Shown here one piece after another: positions 37,466-46,285 of a stretch of 64,000 nt of DNA. The notes under the pieces are model-generated. The model saw only the letters and a list, made by a program, of their open reading frames with translations, had not been told where the DNA came from and searched no databases. The stretch covers positions 1,054,001-1,118,000 of the forward strand of contig OZ247586.1 in NCBI GenBank assembly GCA_965233855.1. Direction: 5' to 3'. Source of the stretch: Megaera_A sp965233855 (GTDB lineage: Bacteria; Pseudomonadota; Alphaproteobacteria; Rickettsiales; Rickettsiaceae). The stretch's first letter is position 1; each line of letters opens with the position of its first letter. The position numbers were made by a program, and so were the translations under genes.

Positions 37466-38806
37466 ATGAGTTTTGGAACATATCTAGAAGCCTTAAATGC
37501 TGAAATTGACGATATTAAACCAATAAAAATATCAGGTAGAGTCGTTTCTGTTAAAGGAGTTGTCATTGAATGCAAGGGGATAAGTGAGTTTGTTTTTATA
37601 GGTTCACGTTGCCGTGTTAATAATAAGAGACGAAAATCAAACATATTGTGTGAAGTTGTTGGTTTTGACAATGATCTCGTGTTATTGATGCCATTTGGTG
37701 ATACGGAAGGTGTGGGCTCGGGCGCAGAGGTTGAATTATACCAACACGAAAATGATATTCATCCTGATGAAAGTTGGCTTGGTAGAATTATCAATCCATT
37801 TGGTGAGCCAATCGATGGGTTAGGGCCTTTGAAACCTGGAGAAAAAGGCTATCTCTTAAAAACTAATCCACCACCTGCGCATGAAAGGCAGAGAATAGGT
37901 GGAAAAATTGATCTTGGTGTTAAGGTGATTGATAGTTTTGTCAGCTGTTGCTTTGGACAAAGAATGGGTATATTTGCAGGTAGTGGAGTTGGTAAATCTG
38001 TTTTGATGTCGATGCTTACTAAATATGCTGCTACTGATGTTAAAGTCATTGGGTTAATTGGAGAGAGAGGCAGGGAAGCAAAAGAATTTATTGAAGAATA
38101 TCTTGGTCCAGAAGGTTTAAAAAAAGCTGTCGTTATTATGGCAACTGGTGATGAGTCAGCGTTGTTACGAAAAAGAGCAGCATATGTTACTATGGCTGTA
38201 TCTGAGTATTTTCGCGATCAAGGTAACGAAGTTCTATGTATTATGGATTCTATCACCAGATTTGCTATGGCACAGAGAGAAATTGGACTTGCCATTGGTG
38301 AACCTCCAACAACAAAAGGCTATCCACCGTCAGTGTTTAGTGAGCTGCCTAAAATTCTAGAAAGGGCGGGTCCTGGAACAAATAATGCAAATATTACTGG
38401 TTTATTTACTGTTTTAGTAGAAGGAGATGATCAGAATGAGCCAATTAGTGATGCTGTTCGAGGTATTTTAGATGGGCATATTGTACTTGATCGTGCTATC
38501 GCAGGAAGAGGTAGATTCCCTGCGGTTGATATTTTAAGAAGTGTGTCAAGAGCAATGCCAAAATGTAATAGTCTCAATGAGAATGAACTTATTACTTATG
38601 GAAGAAGAATGCTTTCGACTTATCAAGATATGTCAGAAATGATTCGACTTGGTGCTTATAAAAAAGGAACTGATCCGGAGATAGATTTGTCGATAGGCTA
38701 CTATAATAAATTGGAAAAATTCTTAAATCAAAGACCAGATGAAAATTGTCCGATGGAAGAAACATATCAAAAACTTGGAGAGATTTTGAATATTGAGGCG
38801 AAATGA
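37466..38806 (+). CDS. fliI: Flagellum-specific ATPase FliI
   Basis: 446 residues, F1-beta-like ATPase of the flagellar type III export apparatus. Walker A (AGSGVGKSVLMSML), the family strings GEPIDGLGPL, ALIGERGREAKEFIE-like (here LIGERGREAKEFI), the Walker B aspartate in VLCIMDSITRFAMAQREI, and GFPPSVFxxLPxxLERAG-type (here GYPPSVFSELPKILERAG) distinguish FliI from F1 subunits. It hydrolyses ATP to unfold and load flagellar substrates. It overlaps fliJ by 4 bases (ATGA). Its presence shows that the organism retains flagellar export genes. Confidence 0.95.
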   Translation: MSFGTYLEALNAEIDDIKPIKISGRVVSVKGVVIECKGISEFVFIGSRCRVNNKRRKSNILCEVVGFDNDLVLLMPFGDTEGVGSGAEVELYQHENDIHPDESWLGRIINPFGEPIDGLGPLKPGEKGYLLKTNPPPAHERQRIGGKIDLGVKVIDSFVSCCFGQRMGIFAGSGVGKSVLMSMLTKYAATDVKVIGLIGERGREAKEFIEEYLGPEGLKKAVVIMATGDESALLRKRAAYVTMAVSEYFRDQGNEVLCIMDSITRFAMAQREIGLAIGEPPTTKGYPPSVFSELPKILERAGPGTNNANITGLFTVLVEGDDQNEPISDAVRGILDGHIVLDRAIAGRGRFPAVDILRSVSRAMPKCNSLNENELITYGRRMLSTYQDMSEMIRLGAYKKGTDPEIDLSIGYYNKLEKFLNQRPDENCPMEETYQKLGEILNIEAK

Positions 38807-39249
38807 AAGCCCTAAAAACTCTAATAAAGCTTAATAAAAAACAATTAGATAAAACTCTGCGAGATATTGATCGAGCTGAGTCGGAAAAAGCCCGTCTGGA
38901 ACTTAGAAAGAAAGCCACCGAAGAAGAAGCTGAAACAGAAGCGCAAAAATATTCTGCGAGTCAGTATGCGTATATGCTTGATGTATATTTACAAAACTCA
39001 AGGAAAATTTTACAACGTATAGATGCACAAATTCTGCAAACATCTTTGTCTATAGATAAGTTTCGTTCAATACTTCGTGATCAATATGCAGAATTAAAGA
39101 AGTTTGAAATTGCATTAGAGAATAAAAAGAAATTGGAAGCTCTTAAACAAAAAAAGATTGAAGGTAAATTTGTAGATGAGTTTAATACGAATAAATTTAT
39201 TTTTGACCAGAAGATTGAGGGCGATAAGAAATCAAGGAAAAATAAATGA
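38803..39249 (+). CDS. fliJ: FliJ-like flagellar export chaperone
   Basis: 148 residues, almost entirely a charged coiled coil (DKTLRDIDRAESEKARLEL, EIALENKKKLEALKQKK), as in FliJ, which binds FliI and FlhA like a gamma-subunit stalk. Sequence identity within the family is always low, so the assignment rests on length, coiled-coil character and overlap with fliI by ATGA. The 282-bp gap that follows is AT-rich with no recognised feature. Confidence 0.75.
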   Translation: MKALKTLIKLNKKQLDKTLRDIDRAESEKARLELRKKATEEEAETEAQKYSASQYAYMLDVYLQNSRKILQRIDAQILQTSLSIDKFRSILRDQYAELKKFEIALENKKKLEALKQKKIEGKFVDEFNTNKFIFDQKIEGDKKSRKNK

Positions 39250-39531
39250 TTTAAAAATTGTCTCTATTATAAACAACTATATACGAACAGAATGCAATAA
39301 AAATAAATAATAAACCTAAAACTGATATCATACCATCCCACACTATAATCACTTTATATATTTTGATATTACAGTGCGATTTGTTGTAACACAAGTTAAT
39401 TTATCAATTATATATTAATAATTTGATTAGCTATTTTCTGATATTGATAACATTTTTTCTAATAGCCAAAATTTAAAAATGGATATATACTGCTAGGCTA
39501 GAAACCATATAGGAATGGAAGTTATAAAATT

Positions 39532-40407
39532 ATGCAAAACCTATCTTTTCAGAAAATAATATTAGAGTTGCAAAATTATTGGCAAGATTTCGGTTGTGCA
39601 ATTTTACAGCCTTACGATGTTGAGGTTGGAGCCGGGACTTTTCATCCCGCTACAGTGCTGAGAGCCCTTGGTCCAAAACCATGGAATGTTGCTTATGTTC
39701 AACCGTCAAGACGCCCTACTGATAGCAGATATGCGTTGCATCCAAATCGTATGCAGCATTATTATCAATTTCAGGTGATTTTAAAGCCGTCACCTGATAA
39801 TATTCAAGAATTATACCTTAAGAGCTTAGAGCATCTTGGTATAGATATGAAGAAGCATGATATACGTTTTGTTGAAGATGATTGGGAGTCTCCAACATTA
39901 GGAGCGTCCGGTCTTGGCTGGGAAGTATGGTGTAACGGAATGGAAGTATCACAATTTACCTACATGCAGCAAATAGGTGGTATTGAGTGTAGACCAGTTG
40001 CTGGTGAGCTGACATATGGACTTGAAAGATTGGCGCTTTATATTCAAGGAATAGATGCAGTTAAAGATTTGGATTGGAATGGTCAAATTGGTGAAAAAGC
40101 TTTGACTTATGGTGAAGTTGATTTTGCAGCGGAAAAACAATTTTCGAAATTTAATATTGAAATAGCAGACACAGAAATATTGTTAAGACATTTTTCCGAC
40201 GTTGAGAAACAATGTGTGGCATTAATAAAAGAAGATTTACCAATGCCTGCATATGATTACTGCATAAAAGCTAGTCATATCTTTAATTTACTGTGCGCAA
40301 GAGGTGTTGTCAGTGTTACAGAGAGGGCGTCTTATATTGCAAGAGTTAGGAATTTAGCAAAGCTTTCATGCGAAAAATGGATGGAAATGGAAGGAGATAT
40401 AAAATGA
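39532..40407 (+). CDS. glyQ: Glycyl-tRNA synthetase alpha subunit
   Basis: 291 residues, the usual length. It is the class II catalytic subunit of the alpha2-beta2 enzyme. The characteristic strings LQNYWQDFGCAILQPYD, EVGAGTFHPATVLRALGPKPW, AYVQPSRRPTDSRY and TYGLERLALYIQ are all present. The stop overlaps the glyS start (ATGA). Confidence 0.97.
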   Translation: MQNLSFQKIILELQNYWQDFGCAILQPYDVEVGAGTFHPATVLRALGPKPWNVAYVQPSRRPTDSRYALHPNRMQHYYQFQVILKPSPDNIQELYLKSLEHLGIDMKKHDIRFVEDDWESPTLGASGLGWEVWCNGMEVSQFTYMQQIGGIECRPVAGELTYGLERLALYIQGIDAVKDLDWNGQIGEKALTYGEVDFAAEKQFSKFNIEIADTEILLRHFSDVEKQCVALIKEDLPMPAYDYCIKASHIFNLLCARGVVSVTERASYIARVRNLAKLSCEKWMEMEGDIK

Positions 40408-42422
40408 GTGAGCTATTATTAGAGTTATTTTCTGAAGAAATTCCGGCGATGATGCAAGGTAAGGCTGCAGTTGCATATAAAGAGATTTTTACAAAATATT
40501 TTGCAGCGAATGAAATAGAATTCAGAGATATTGAGGTAAATGTAGGGCCAAGAAGGTTAAGTATTTATGTGAATGGTTTGCCATTAATAATTCCATCTTC
40601 TACAAAAGAATTAAAAGGCCCAAAGGTTTCTGCACCAGATAATGCTGTTGAAGGTTTTTGTCGTTCGAATAATATCAGCAAAGATAGTTTAGAAACAAAA
40701 AATATAAATGGAACAGATTTCTATGTTTACATACAGAAGAGTGAAGAACAAAAGACAGAAGAACTATTGCTGAATTCTTTAAGTAAACCAGTTTCAGAAT
40801 ATGTCTGGCCCAAATCAATGTATTGGGGAGATTATAAAATTAGATGGGTGCGTCCCTTAAAGAATATTCTATGCATATTTAACAAGAATATTGTTGCGTT
40901 TGAATATGGTCATTTGAAAGCTAACAATATTTGTTATGGCCATAGATTTATGAGCTCAAATAGCGCTGAAGTTAATAGCTATGATGAATATAAAAAGCAT
41001 TTGGAGAATAATTTTGTTGTATTAAATGCTAATACAAGAGTTGATCTTATTAAGGAAGGGATTGATAAAATAACTTCTGACCTTGGTCTAGTAGTAAAAG
41101 ATGATCCGTATCTTTTAGAGGAGGTATCTGGTCTTGTGGAGTGCCCAAGAGTATTAGTTGGGAAGATAGAAGAAAGGTTTTTATTAGTTCCTAGTGAAGT
41201 ATTAGTGAATGCTATGCGAAGTCATCAAAAATATTTCAGTGTTTTTGATAAAGATGGAAACTTTGCTCCATATTTTGTATTTGTTTCTAATATTAAATCA
41301 GAAAATGAATCATTAGTAATATCAGGAAATGAGAAAGTTCTCTCAGCAAGACTTGCTGATGCATTGTATTTCTATAATCAGGATTTAAAAACTACTTTGT
41401 CAGAGAAGTCAGAGCGTTTGGATAGTGTGATATTTCATGCAAAACTTGGTTCTTTAAAAAGTAAAACTGAAAGGCTTGCAAAACTATCTAAGTTTATAGA
41501 TTCAGATAATAAAGAAGCAGTTGACGCCGCCCTTATATGTAAAAGTGATATTGTATCTGAAGTTGTGGATGAATTTCCAACTCTTCAGGGGATTATGGGG
41601 TATTATTATGCTTCTGCAGAATCTCAAGATGATAATGTGGCTTTAGCGATAAGAGATCATTATAAACCTCAAGGGCCAAATGACGATTGTCCAAAGGGAT
41701 CAGCAGCAATACTTGCATTGGCTGATAAAATAGATAGTTTATGTGGTTTGATGCTTGCGGGAGAGAAACCAAGTGGTTCAAAAGATCCTTTTGCTCTAAG
41801 GCGTCAGGCGCTAGGTGTTGTGCGTATTATTTTAGAAAATAACTTAAATGTGGATATATCTGGGCTAGTAGTATACTCAATTGGTTTATATAAAGGTCAA
41901 ATAGAAGTCTCTAATGAATCTAAAGTACAAATTTTACAGTTTTTGTCTGAACGTATAAGATTTTTCTTCAAAAATGACTATTCTGCTGAGCTTATTTCTG
42001 CGACATTAGATCTTGAGAAAGAAGCAAATTTAGTGAAGTTTGCTACTAAAATTAAAGTGCTAAATAAATTTATCATTAGCAAGCAAGGAGAAGATTTGCT
42101 CCAAGCCTATAAGAGAGCTAATAATTTGCTTGGCAAGGACAAAGTCAATGGGATGGTAGATGAATCTGCATTTATTTCGAATCATGAAAAAGAATTATTT
42201 GCTTGTTTAAAAGCTAATAAAGAGAAAATAGAATTATCTTTGTCAAAGAGTGATTATATTCGTAGTCTTGAGCTTTTAGCTTCATTTCATGAACCATTAT
42301 CAAATTTCTTTGAGAATATTTTGGTAAAGGATAAAAACCAGAAAATTGCAGATAATAGAATGCTTTTACTTGAGCAGATTAGAGAGATTTTTAATCAAAT
42401 TGCAAAATTTGATAAGCTTTAA
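40404..42422 (+). CDS. glyS: Glycyl-tRNA synthetase beta subunit
   Basis: 672 residues from the ATG at 40404, which overlaps the glyQ stop and is preceded by AAGGAGA; the open frame extends upstream only inside glyQ. The N-terminus LLLELFSEEIPAMMQ, the segment MRSHQKYFSVFDKDG, the HD-like region (LQGIMGYYYA, GSKDPFALRRQALGV) and the C-terminal anticodon-binding part match GlyS. It contributes tRNA binding. The enzyme is the bacterial tetrameric form rather than the single-chain GlyRS. Confidence 0.96.
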   Translation: MSELLLELFSEEIPAMMQGKAAVAYKEIFTKYFAANEIEFRDIEVNVGPRRLSIYVNGLPLIIPSSTKELKGPKVSAPDNAVEGFCRSNNISKDSLETKNINGTDFYVYIQKSEEQKTEELLLNSLSKPVSEYVWPKSMYWGDYKIRWVRPLKNILCIFNKNIVAFEYGHLKANNICYGHRFMSSNSAEVNSYDEYKKHLENNFVVLNANTRVDLIKEGIDKITSDLGLVVKDDPYLLEEVSGLVECPRVLVGKIEERFLLVPSEVLVNAMRSHQKYFSVFDKDGNFAPYFVFVSNIKSENESLVISGNEKVLSARLADALYFYNQDLKTTLSEKSERLDSVIFHAKLGSLKSKTERLAKLSKFIDSDNKEAVDAALICKSDIVSEVVDEFPTLQGIMGYYYASAESQDDNVALAIRDHYKPQGPNDDCPKGSAAILALADKIDSLCGLMLAGEKPSGSKDPFALRRQALGVVRIILENNLNVDISGLVVYSIGLYKGQIEVSNESKVQILQFLSERIRFFFKNDYSAELISATLDLEKEANLVKFATKIKVLNKFIISKQGEDLLQAYKRANNLLGKDKVNGMVDESAFISNHEKELFACLKANKEKIELSLSKSDYIRSLELLASFHEPLSNFFENILVKDKNQKIADNRMLLLEQIREIFNQIAKFDKL

Positions 42423-42426
42423 TTAT

Positions 42427-43356
42427 ATGATTAATGTTCAAGAAGCCGCGAAGATTATAAAAAAAGGTGGTGTTGTTGCTTTTCCAACTGAGACTGTGTA
42501 TGGATTAGGCGCTGATGCTACTAATCAGTCTGCTTGTCTTGGCATCTATAAAGCAAAGGGGAGACCTATCCATAATCCTCTCATAGTTCATGTTAATTCA
42601 ATTGAGCAAGTCAAGAACTATGCAGAATTTAATGATCAAGCATGTAAATTAGCAGAGATGTGGCCAGGCCCTCTTACTATGGTTCTACCTCAAAAAAAGG
42701 ATTCAAATTTAGCTGAATGTATTACTGCTGGACTTGCAACTGTGGCTATACGGATTCCTATGCATAATATAGCAAAAGATTTAATAGAGCAATGTGAGCG
42801 TCCTATAGCTGCGCCAAGTGCAAATAAGTCCGGACGTTTAAGCCCAACTAGCTACGATCATGTATATGCAGATTTTGCAGATAATGTACCGATTGTTGGT
42901 GATAAGGAATATAGCACATATGGTCTTGAATCGACGATTGTTGATTTATCTACAAGCTCCCCAACGATACTTAGGTTTGGTTTTATCACGCCAGAGACAA
43001 TTCAAGAGTTATTAGGTCAGAAAGTTGAGATAGCTTCAAAATTATCAAAAATAAAAGCTCCTGGTATGCTTTTAAAACATTACGCTCCAAGAACAAAACT
43101 TAGATTAAATGCTGATAAACTTGGTGAAGATGAAATAGGGTTAAATTTTGCTAAAAGCATTCTTGATGCCAAAGGGTCTTTTAATCTCAGCGAAAAAGGA
43201 GATCTGGCAGAAGCGGCGTCCAATCTTTTTAATTATTTGCATCAGCTAGATAAATATGCGCAAGAACATAATATAAAAACGATTGCTGTAGCGGCAATAC
43301 CAAATGAGTCAATCGGTCTTGCCATCAATGATCGCTTATCTAGAGCTGTAGAGTAG
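42427..43356 (+). CDS. tsaC: Threonylcarbamoyl-AMP synthase (Sua5/TsaC family)
   Basis: About 309 residues from the ATG at 42427; an upstream extension would lie inside glyS. It makes L-threonylcarbamoyl-AMP for the t6A37 modification of ANN-reading tRNAs. YrdC-domain motifs are clear: GGVVAFPTETVYGLGADA, KAKGRPIHNPLIVH, WPGPLTMVL, APSANKSGRLSPTS and the SxTxVD-like STIVDLS. The extra C-terminal domain after residue 210 (APGMLLKHYAPRTKL) makes it a Sua5-type rather than the short TsaC. It follows glyS by 4 bases. Confidence 0.95.
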   Translation: MINVQEAAKIIKKGGVVAFPTETVYGLGADATNQSACLGIYKAKGRPIHNPLIVHVNSIEQVKNYAEFNDQACKLAEMWPGPLTMVLPQKKDSNLAECITAGLATVAIRIPMHNIAKDLIEQCERPIAAPSANKSGRLSPTSYDHVYADFADNVPIVGDKEYSTYGLESTIVDLSTSSPTILRFGFITPETIQELLGQKVEIASKLSKIKAPGMLLKHYAPRTKLRLNADKLGEDEIGLNFAKSILDAKGSFNLSEKGDLAEAASNLFNYLHQLDKYAQEHNIKTIAVAAIPNESIGLAINDRLSRAVE

Positions 43357-43373
43357 GGGATGACTTTGTAGTG

Positions 43374-43937
43374 TTAATAGGATGTTGATTGACCGCCATC
43401 TAGAGCAATATTAGAACCATTTATATGCTTTGATTTATTGGATATAAGGAAAGATACTAAGTTTGTAACATCTTCTGGAGTTCCAAAATTATTAAGTGGA
43501 ACTGGTCTTGAATCTATTTTCAATTGCTCTTCGAAGCTTATATTGTTTTTTTCTGCTTTTAGTGCAATCCTGTTTTTATGATAATTGGTCATTATAATTC
43601 CAGGAGAGATTGCATTTATTCTAATCTTTCTCTTACCAAAATATTTTGTTAGATTTTTAATTTCTGCATTCCACGAGATTCTAAGTATGTTTGTATTTGA
43701 GTATCCAGGTAGCAAATACTTTGAGCTTAAACCAGACATCACTACGATACTGCTATCATTGGCAAGTTTATTGGATAATACTTTTAAAGTTTTTAATGGC
43801 ATAATAAATCCATGATTGAAAAGTTGTTGCCATTGCTTGGTTGGAGGAAAAGTTTCTTTGTTGATATAAGGCCTTGTCGATATTAATATAATTGCTGATA
43901 AGGAATAGTCTTTAATTTTGCTTGATGCTGTTTCGAT
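43374..43937 (-). pseudogene. SDR-family oxidoreductase, 5' truncated by the IS6-type copy
   Basis: About 188 residues remain of a short-chain dehydrogenase. The frame is open up to the IS border at 43937 and begins in the middle of the Rossmann fold (IILISTRPYINKETFPP). It continues through SIVVMSGLSSKYLLPGYSNT (catalytic Ser; the YxxxK motif is degenerate, with N-T-N before ILR), INAISPGIIMTNY and the end GSNIALDGGQSTSY. The cofactor-binding TGxxxGxG segment is gone. The longest ATG frame starts at 43802. It is therefore non-functional as a dehydrogenase. Confidence 0.8.
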
Positions 43938-44772
43938 GGTTCTGTCGCATGTGTTAGCATCTAATCTTAAAAATTATAATTCTCAGATTTCAGGCGTTAT
44001 GAAGCCATGAGGGTTTGAAAATTCTCAAAAGCATAAAGGTAAGAATCAGCTCCAATAATTTGGCCTTTCTGAATCATTTTAATATTTTCTATTCCTGTAA
44101 TAGTGATTTTTGCAGATTGGAAGTTTTTAAACCCCAGCATAGGTTTTGTTCGCTTCTTAATAAATCTATGATCTTGTTCCATAATATTATTGAAATATTT
44201 GTTTTGAATAATCTCTATTTTCTCATTTTCTAATAGATTATCATTTGCACTATTAAGAGCTGATTTATTACTTCCGCTTTTATCAATATTCACCTTATCA
44301 GGAATATCATTATTTTTAAACGCTTTACGGAAGAACGCCTTAGCAGACGCTTTATCCCTGCGCTTCCTCAGCAAAAACTCTATAGTATTACCCAAAGAAT
44401 CTACAGCACGATAGAGATAAATCCAGCGACCATCCAGCTTGATATAGGTTTCATCCATACGCCAACTTGAACCAACTGCTTTCTTTCTTTTTCTAACTTG
44501 CTTATCTATCAACGGAACAAATCTTTTAATCCATCTTTGTAGAGTACTATGATCTATTACTGCGCCTCTGATATGAGCTAGCTCCTCAAGATCTCGATAG
44601 CTCAAGGAAAATCTACATTTCATATAAACAAACAGCATTATTATTTCCGGCGAGGAACAAAAACCTTTGAAATATTTTGTTAATTTAGGGGAAATAGCAT
44701 ATCTCATGTAAAGCCTTTTTTATTTTCAGTATATTCTCTTTGATTGACTTTCACAACACATGCGACAGAACC
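43938..44772 (-). mobile_element. IS6-type element, copy C, intact
   Basis: 835 bp with 18-bp identical inverted repeats GGTTCTGTCGCATGTGTT at both ends. It carries one intact transposase gene. The flanking 8-mers (GTTTCGAT and ATCTAGGG on the plus strand) differ, so there is no target duplication. The two sides are parts of different broken genes. It is in inverse orientation to copy B, about 11.6 kb away. Confidence 0.92.
43997..44707 (-). CDS. IS6-family transposase
   Basis: 236 residues, starting MRYAISPKLTKYFKGF. The DDE core is complete: RMDETYIKLDGRWIYLYRAVD, VNIDKSGSNKSAL and MEQDHRFIKKRTKPMLGF. The length and the N-terminal helix with RDLEELAHIRG...TLQRWIKRF match the IS6/IS26 family. 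Those elements move by replicative or conservative cointegrate routes, which fits the rearranged flanks seen here. Confidence 0.93.
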   Translation of the reverse strand: MRYAISPKLTKYFKGFCSSPEIIMLFVYMKCRFSLSYRDLEELAHIRGAVIDHSTLQRWIKRFVPLIDKQVRKRKKAVGSSWRMDETYIKLDGRWIYLYRAVDSLGNTIEFLLRKRRDKASAKAFFRKAFKNNDIPDKVNIDKSGSNKSALNSANDNLLENEKIEIIQNKYFNNIMEQDHRFIKKRTKPMLGFKNFQSAKITITGIENIKMIQKGQIIGADSYLYAFENFQTLMAS

Positions 44773-45189
44773 ATCTAGGGAAACTGCATCGATTTCTGGC
44801 TCAGTAACATCTTTTTCCTCTAACAAAACTTCAGACACTTTCCCAGAACTTTTAGGTGAAAAAGATGATGCAAGGTCTTTCGCATCTACTTCTGGCCGAA
44901 TTTCTTTTACCAAAAGGTTATCTCCCATCTTAGATTTAAAATCTTTTTCTAATTTTGCTAAACTTTTTTTATCTTTTTTAACATCATCAAAATTCTTTTT
45001 TAAAACTTTGATATCAATTTTTGATTTATCGAGAATATTATCACCAACCTCTGTCACTCTGCTTAATATAAGTTTTCGAACTATTTTAAAGGTTTCTTTT
45101 ACTTTTGAAATACTCTCTAATGAAAGAAAGAGATGCAGCAACTTAGCATCAAATATGTCGATTTGCTCATTAAATGTTAATCGTTGCAA
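44773..45189 (-). pseudogene. Unidentified hydrophilic protein gene, 3' cut by the IS6-type copy
   Basis: About 139 native residues (TTG start at 45189; a TAA lies just upstream in frame and no ATG is available). It has helix-rich Lys/Asp/Glu character (LKKNFDDVKKDKKSLAKLEK) and ends EIDAVSLD at the IS border. The ORF then runs 22 codons into the IS end before a stop. No family is recognised. The lack of an ATG and of an RBS suggests that the 5' end is also damaged. Confidence 0.5.
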
Positions 45190-45259
45190 ATTGAAGGCAG
45201 GTAAATAATATTATATTCTAAAAAAATATTTTTTTGCATTTACCTAACCTTTAAAAAAA

Positions 45260-46285
45260 CTAAAGATAATCTTTAGAATCTTCCAAGAACTTATTTATCA
45301 TGAAAAAGACTGAACGTCTTTCTTTTTCATCAATTTTAAATAAGGATAGACCAAGCTCGTGCGGATCTTTTTCTCTTGTACCTGTGTAAATAATACGACT
45401 TCTCTCATTAAGCCATTTATTCGTTTCTTTATAACCATTTGGACTAGATTGATAATCAGATTCATGATCTACCTTTGAATGAAACTCAGCTCCATTAGTT
45501 ATAGTCCGGTCATTTTTTCTTCTTAAATACATTCTATATGGGCTGGTTTTATAAAAATCTAAACCAGGTTTAATTTCCCATCCGGAATAGTTAAGAAATA
45601 TTGCAAAAAATCGCTCTAAAAATGGCGCATTATAATGATTTGCTAGAACCGATGCCAAATTCTTAAAAGAATTGCTATTAATTTGCCTAAAACTTATTCC
45701 GTGATTTAACCTAAAATGCTCAACTACCATTTCCTGAACCCCTGCCCCTAAAGAGTTTCCTTGCAAGACAATGCTTTTATGATCTATACCTTTATTCAGC
45801 AGATACTCAACAACAGCAATTCCATCATCTACTAAATCAGATAGTTTTCTCGTTTTACCAGTACTGCTATGAAACCCTTTAGGATTAAATGCAAGTATAC
45901 TTGCACCAGTCTGGTGAGCTTGCCTTGCCATATCGCGAAAACGACTTTCGTAATACTCCCCTCTACCTTGAAACAGTATAAAATAAATATCAGCTCCAGG
46001 TTTTTTCCTTGCAATTGCTGCATCAGGAACAACCAAGACAGAATCCAACTTATGCTCTCCTGATTGTATATATTGACGCGTAAAACTCAATGATTGAAAT
46101 TCTTTGAAATATCTGGAACCATCAATAGATTGCTTACTAAGAAAATCGGCAAATTGCTGCTGTAGATCTTCCCCAACATACCCTTTATTTTTATACCAAT
46201 TCAAAGATCTCGTTGGATAAAACCCACGCGTAAAAACCTTCCGCAAATAAATTTTGAACATGCTATTTAGACTCAGCCTTCCCAT
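45260..46285 (-). CDS. Alpha/beta-hydrolase fold protein, possibly secreted
   Basis: 341 residues from the ATG at 46285; the ATG at 46261 (MFKIYLRKVF) gives 333 and is equally likely, since the first start overlaps the end of the upstream gene. The nucleophile elbow is clear (LQGNSLGAGVQE, Ser as nucleophile), preceded by FILFQGRGEYYESR and ASILAFNPKGFHSSTGKT. A candidate His lies in EKDPHELGLS near the end. The closest described group I can think of is the hydrolase-fold proteins of obligate intracellular bacteria, such as Chlamydia CPn0927-like proteins, but this is tentative. It is the last gene of a three-gene minus-strand cluster with two DUF2608-like proteins, which suggests a role at the host interface. 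No reaction can be assigned. Confidence 0.65.
   Translation of the reverse strand: MGRLSLNSMFKIYLRKVFTRGFYPTRSLNWYKNKGYVGEDLQQQFADFLSKQSIDGSRYFKEFQSLSFTRQYIQSGEHKLDSVLVVPDAAIARKKPGADIYFILFQGRGEYYESRFRDMARQAHQTGASILAFNPKGFHSSTGKTRKLSDLVDDGIAVVEYLLNKGIDHKSIVLQGNSLGAGVQEMVVEHFRLNHGISFRQINSNSFKNLASVLANHYNAPFLERFFAIFLNYSGWEIKPGLDFYKTSPYRMYLRRKNDRTITNGAEFHSKVDHESDYQSSPNGYKETNKWLNERSRIIYTGTREKDPHELGLSLFKIDEKERRSVFFMINKFLEDSKDYL

Noticed and set aside
39250..39531. Riboswitch or T-box leader before glyQS
   Set aside because: The gap is AT-rich with no T-box sequence, no terminator/antiterminator pair and no glycine-riboswitch motif that I can recognise.
44015..44233. Small plus-strand ORF in the IS6-type element (also at 32033, minus)
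   Set aside because: It is the antisense shadow of the transposase C-terminus, present in both copies for that reason.
44773..45189. That this ORF and the fragment at 32329 are two halves of one gene once joined by an IS6-type copy
   Set aside because: The phases would fit, but there is no shared 8-bp duplication and no homology to support it.
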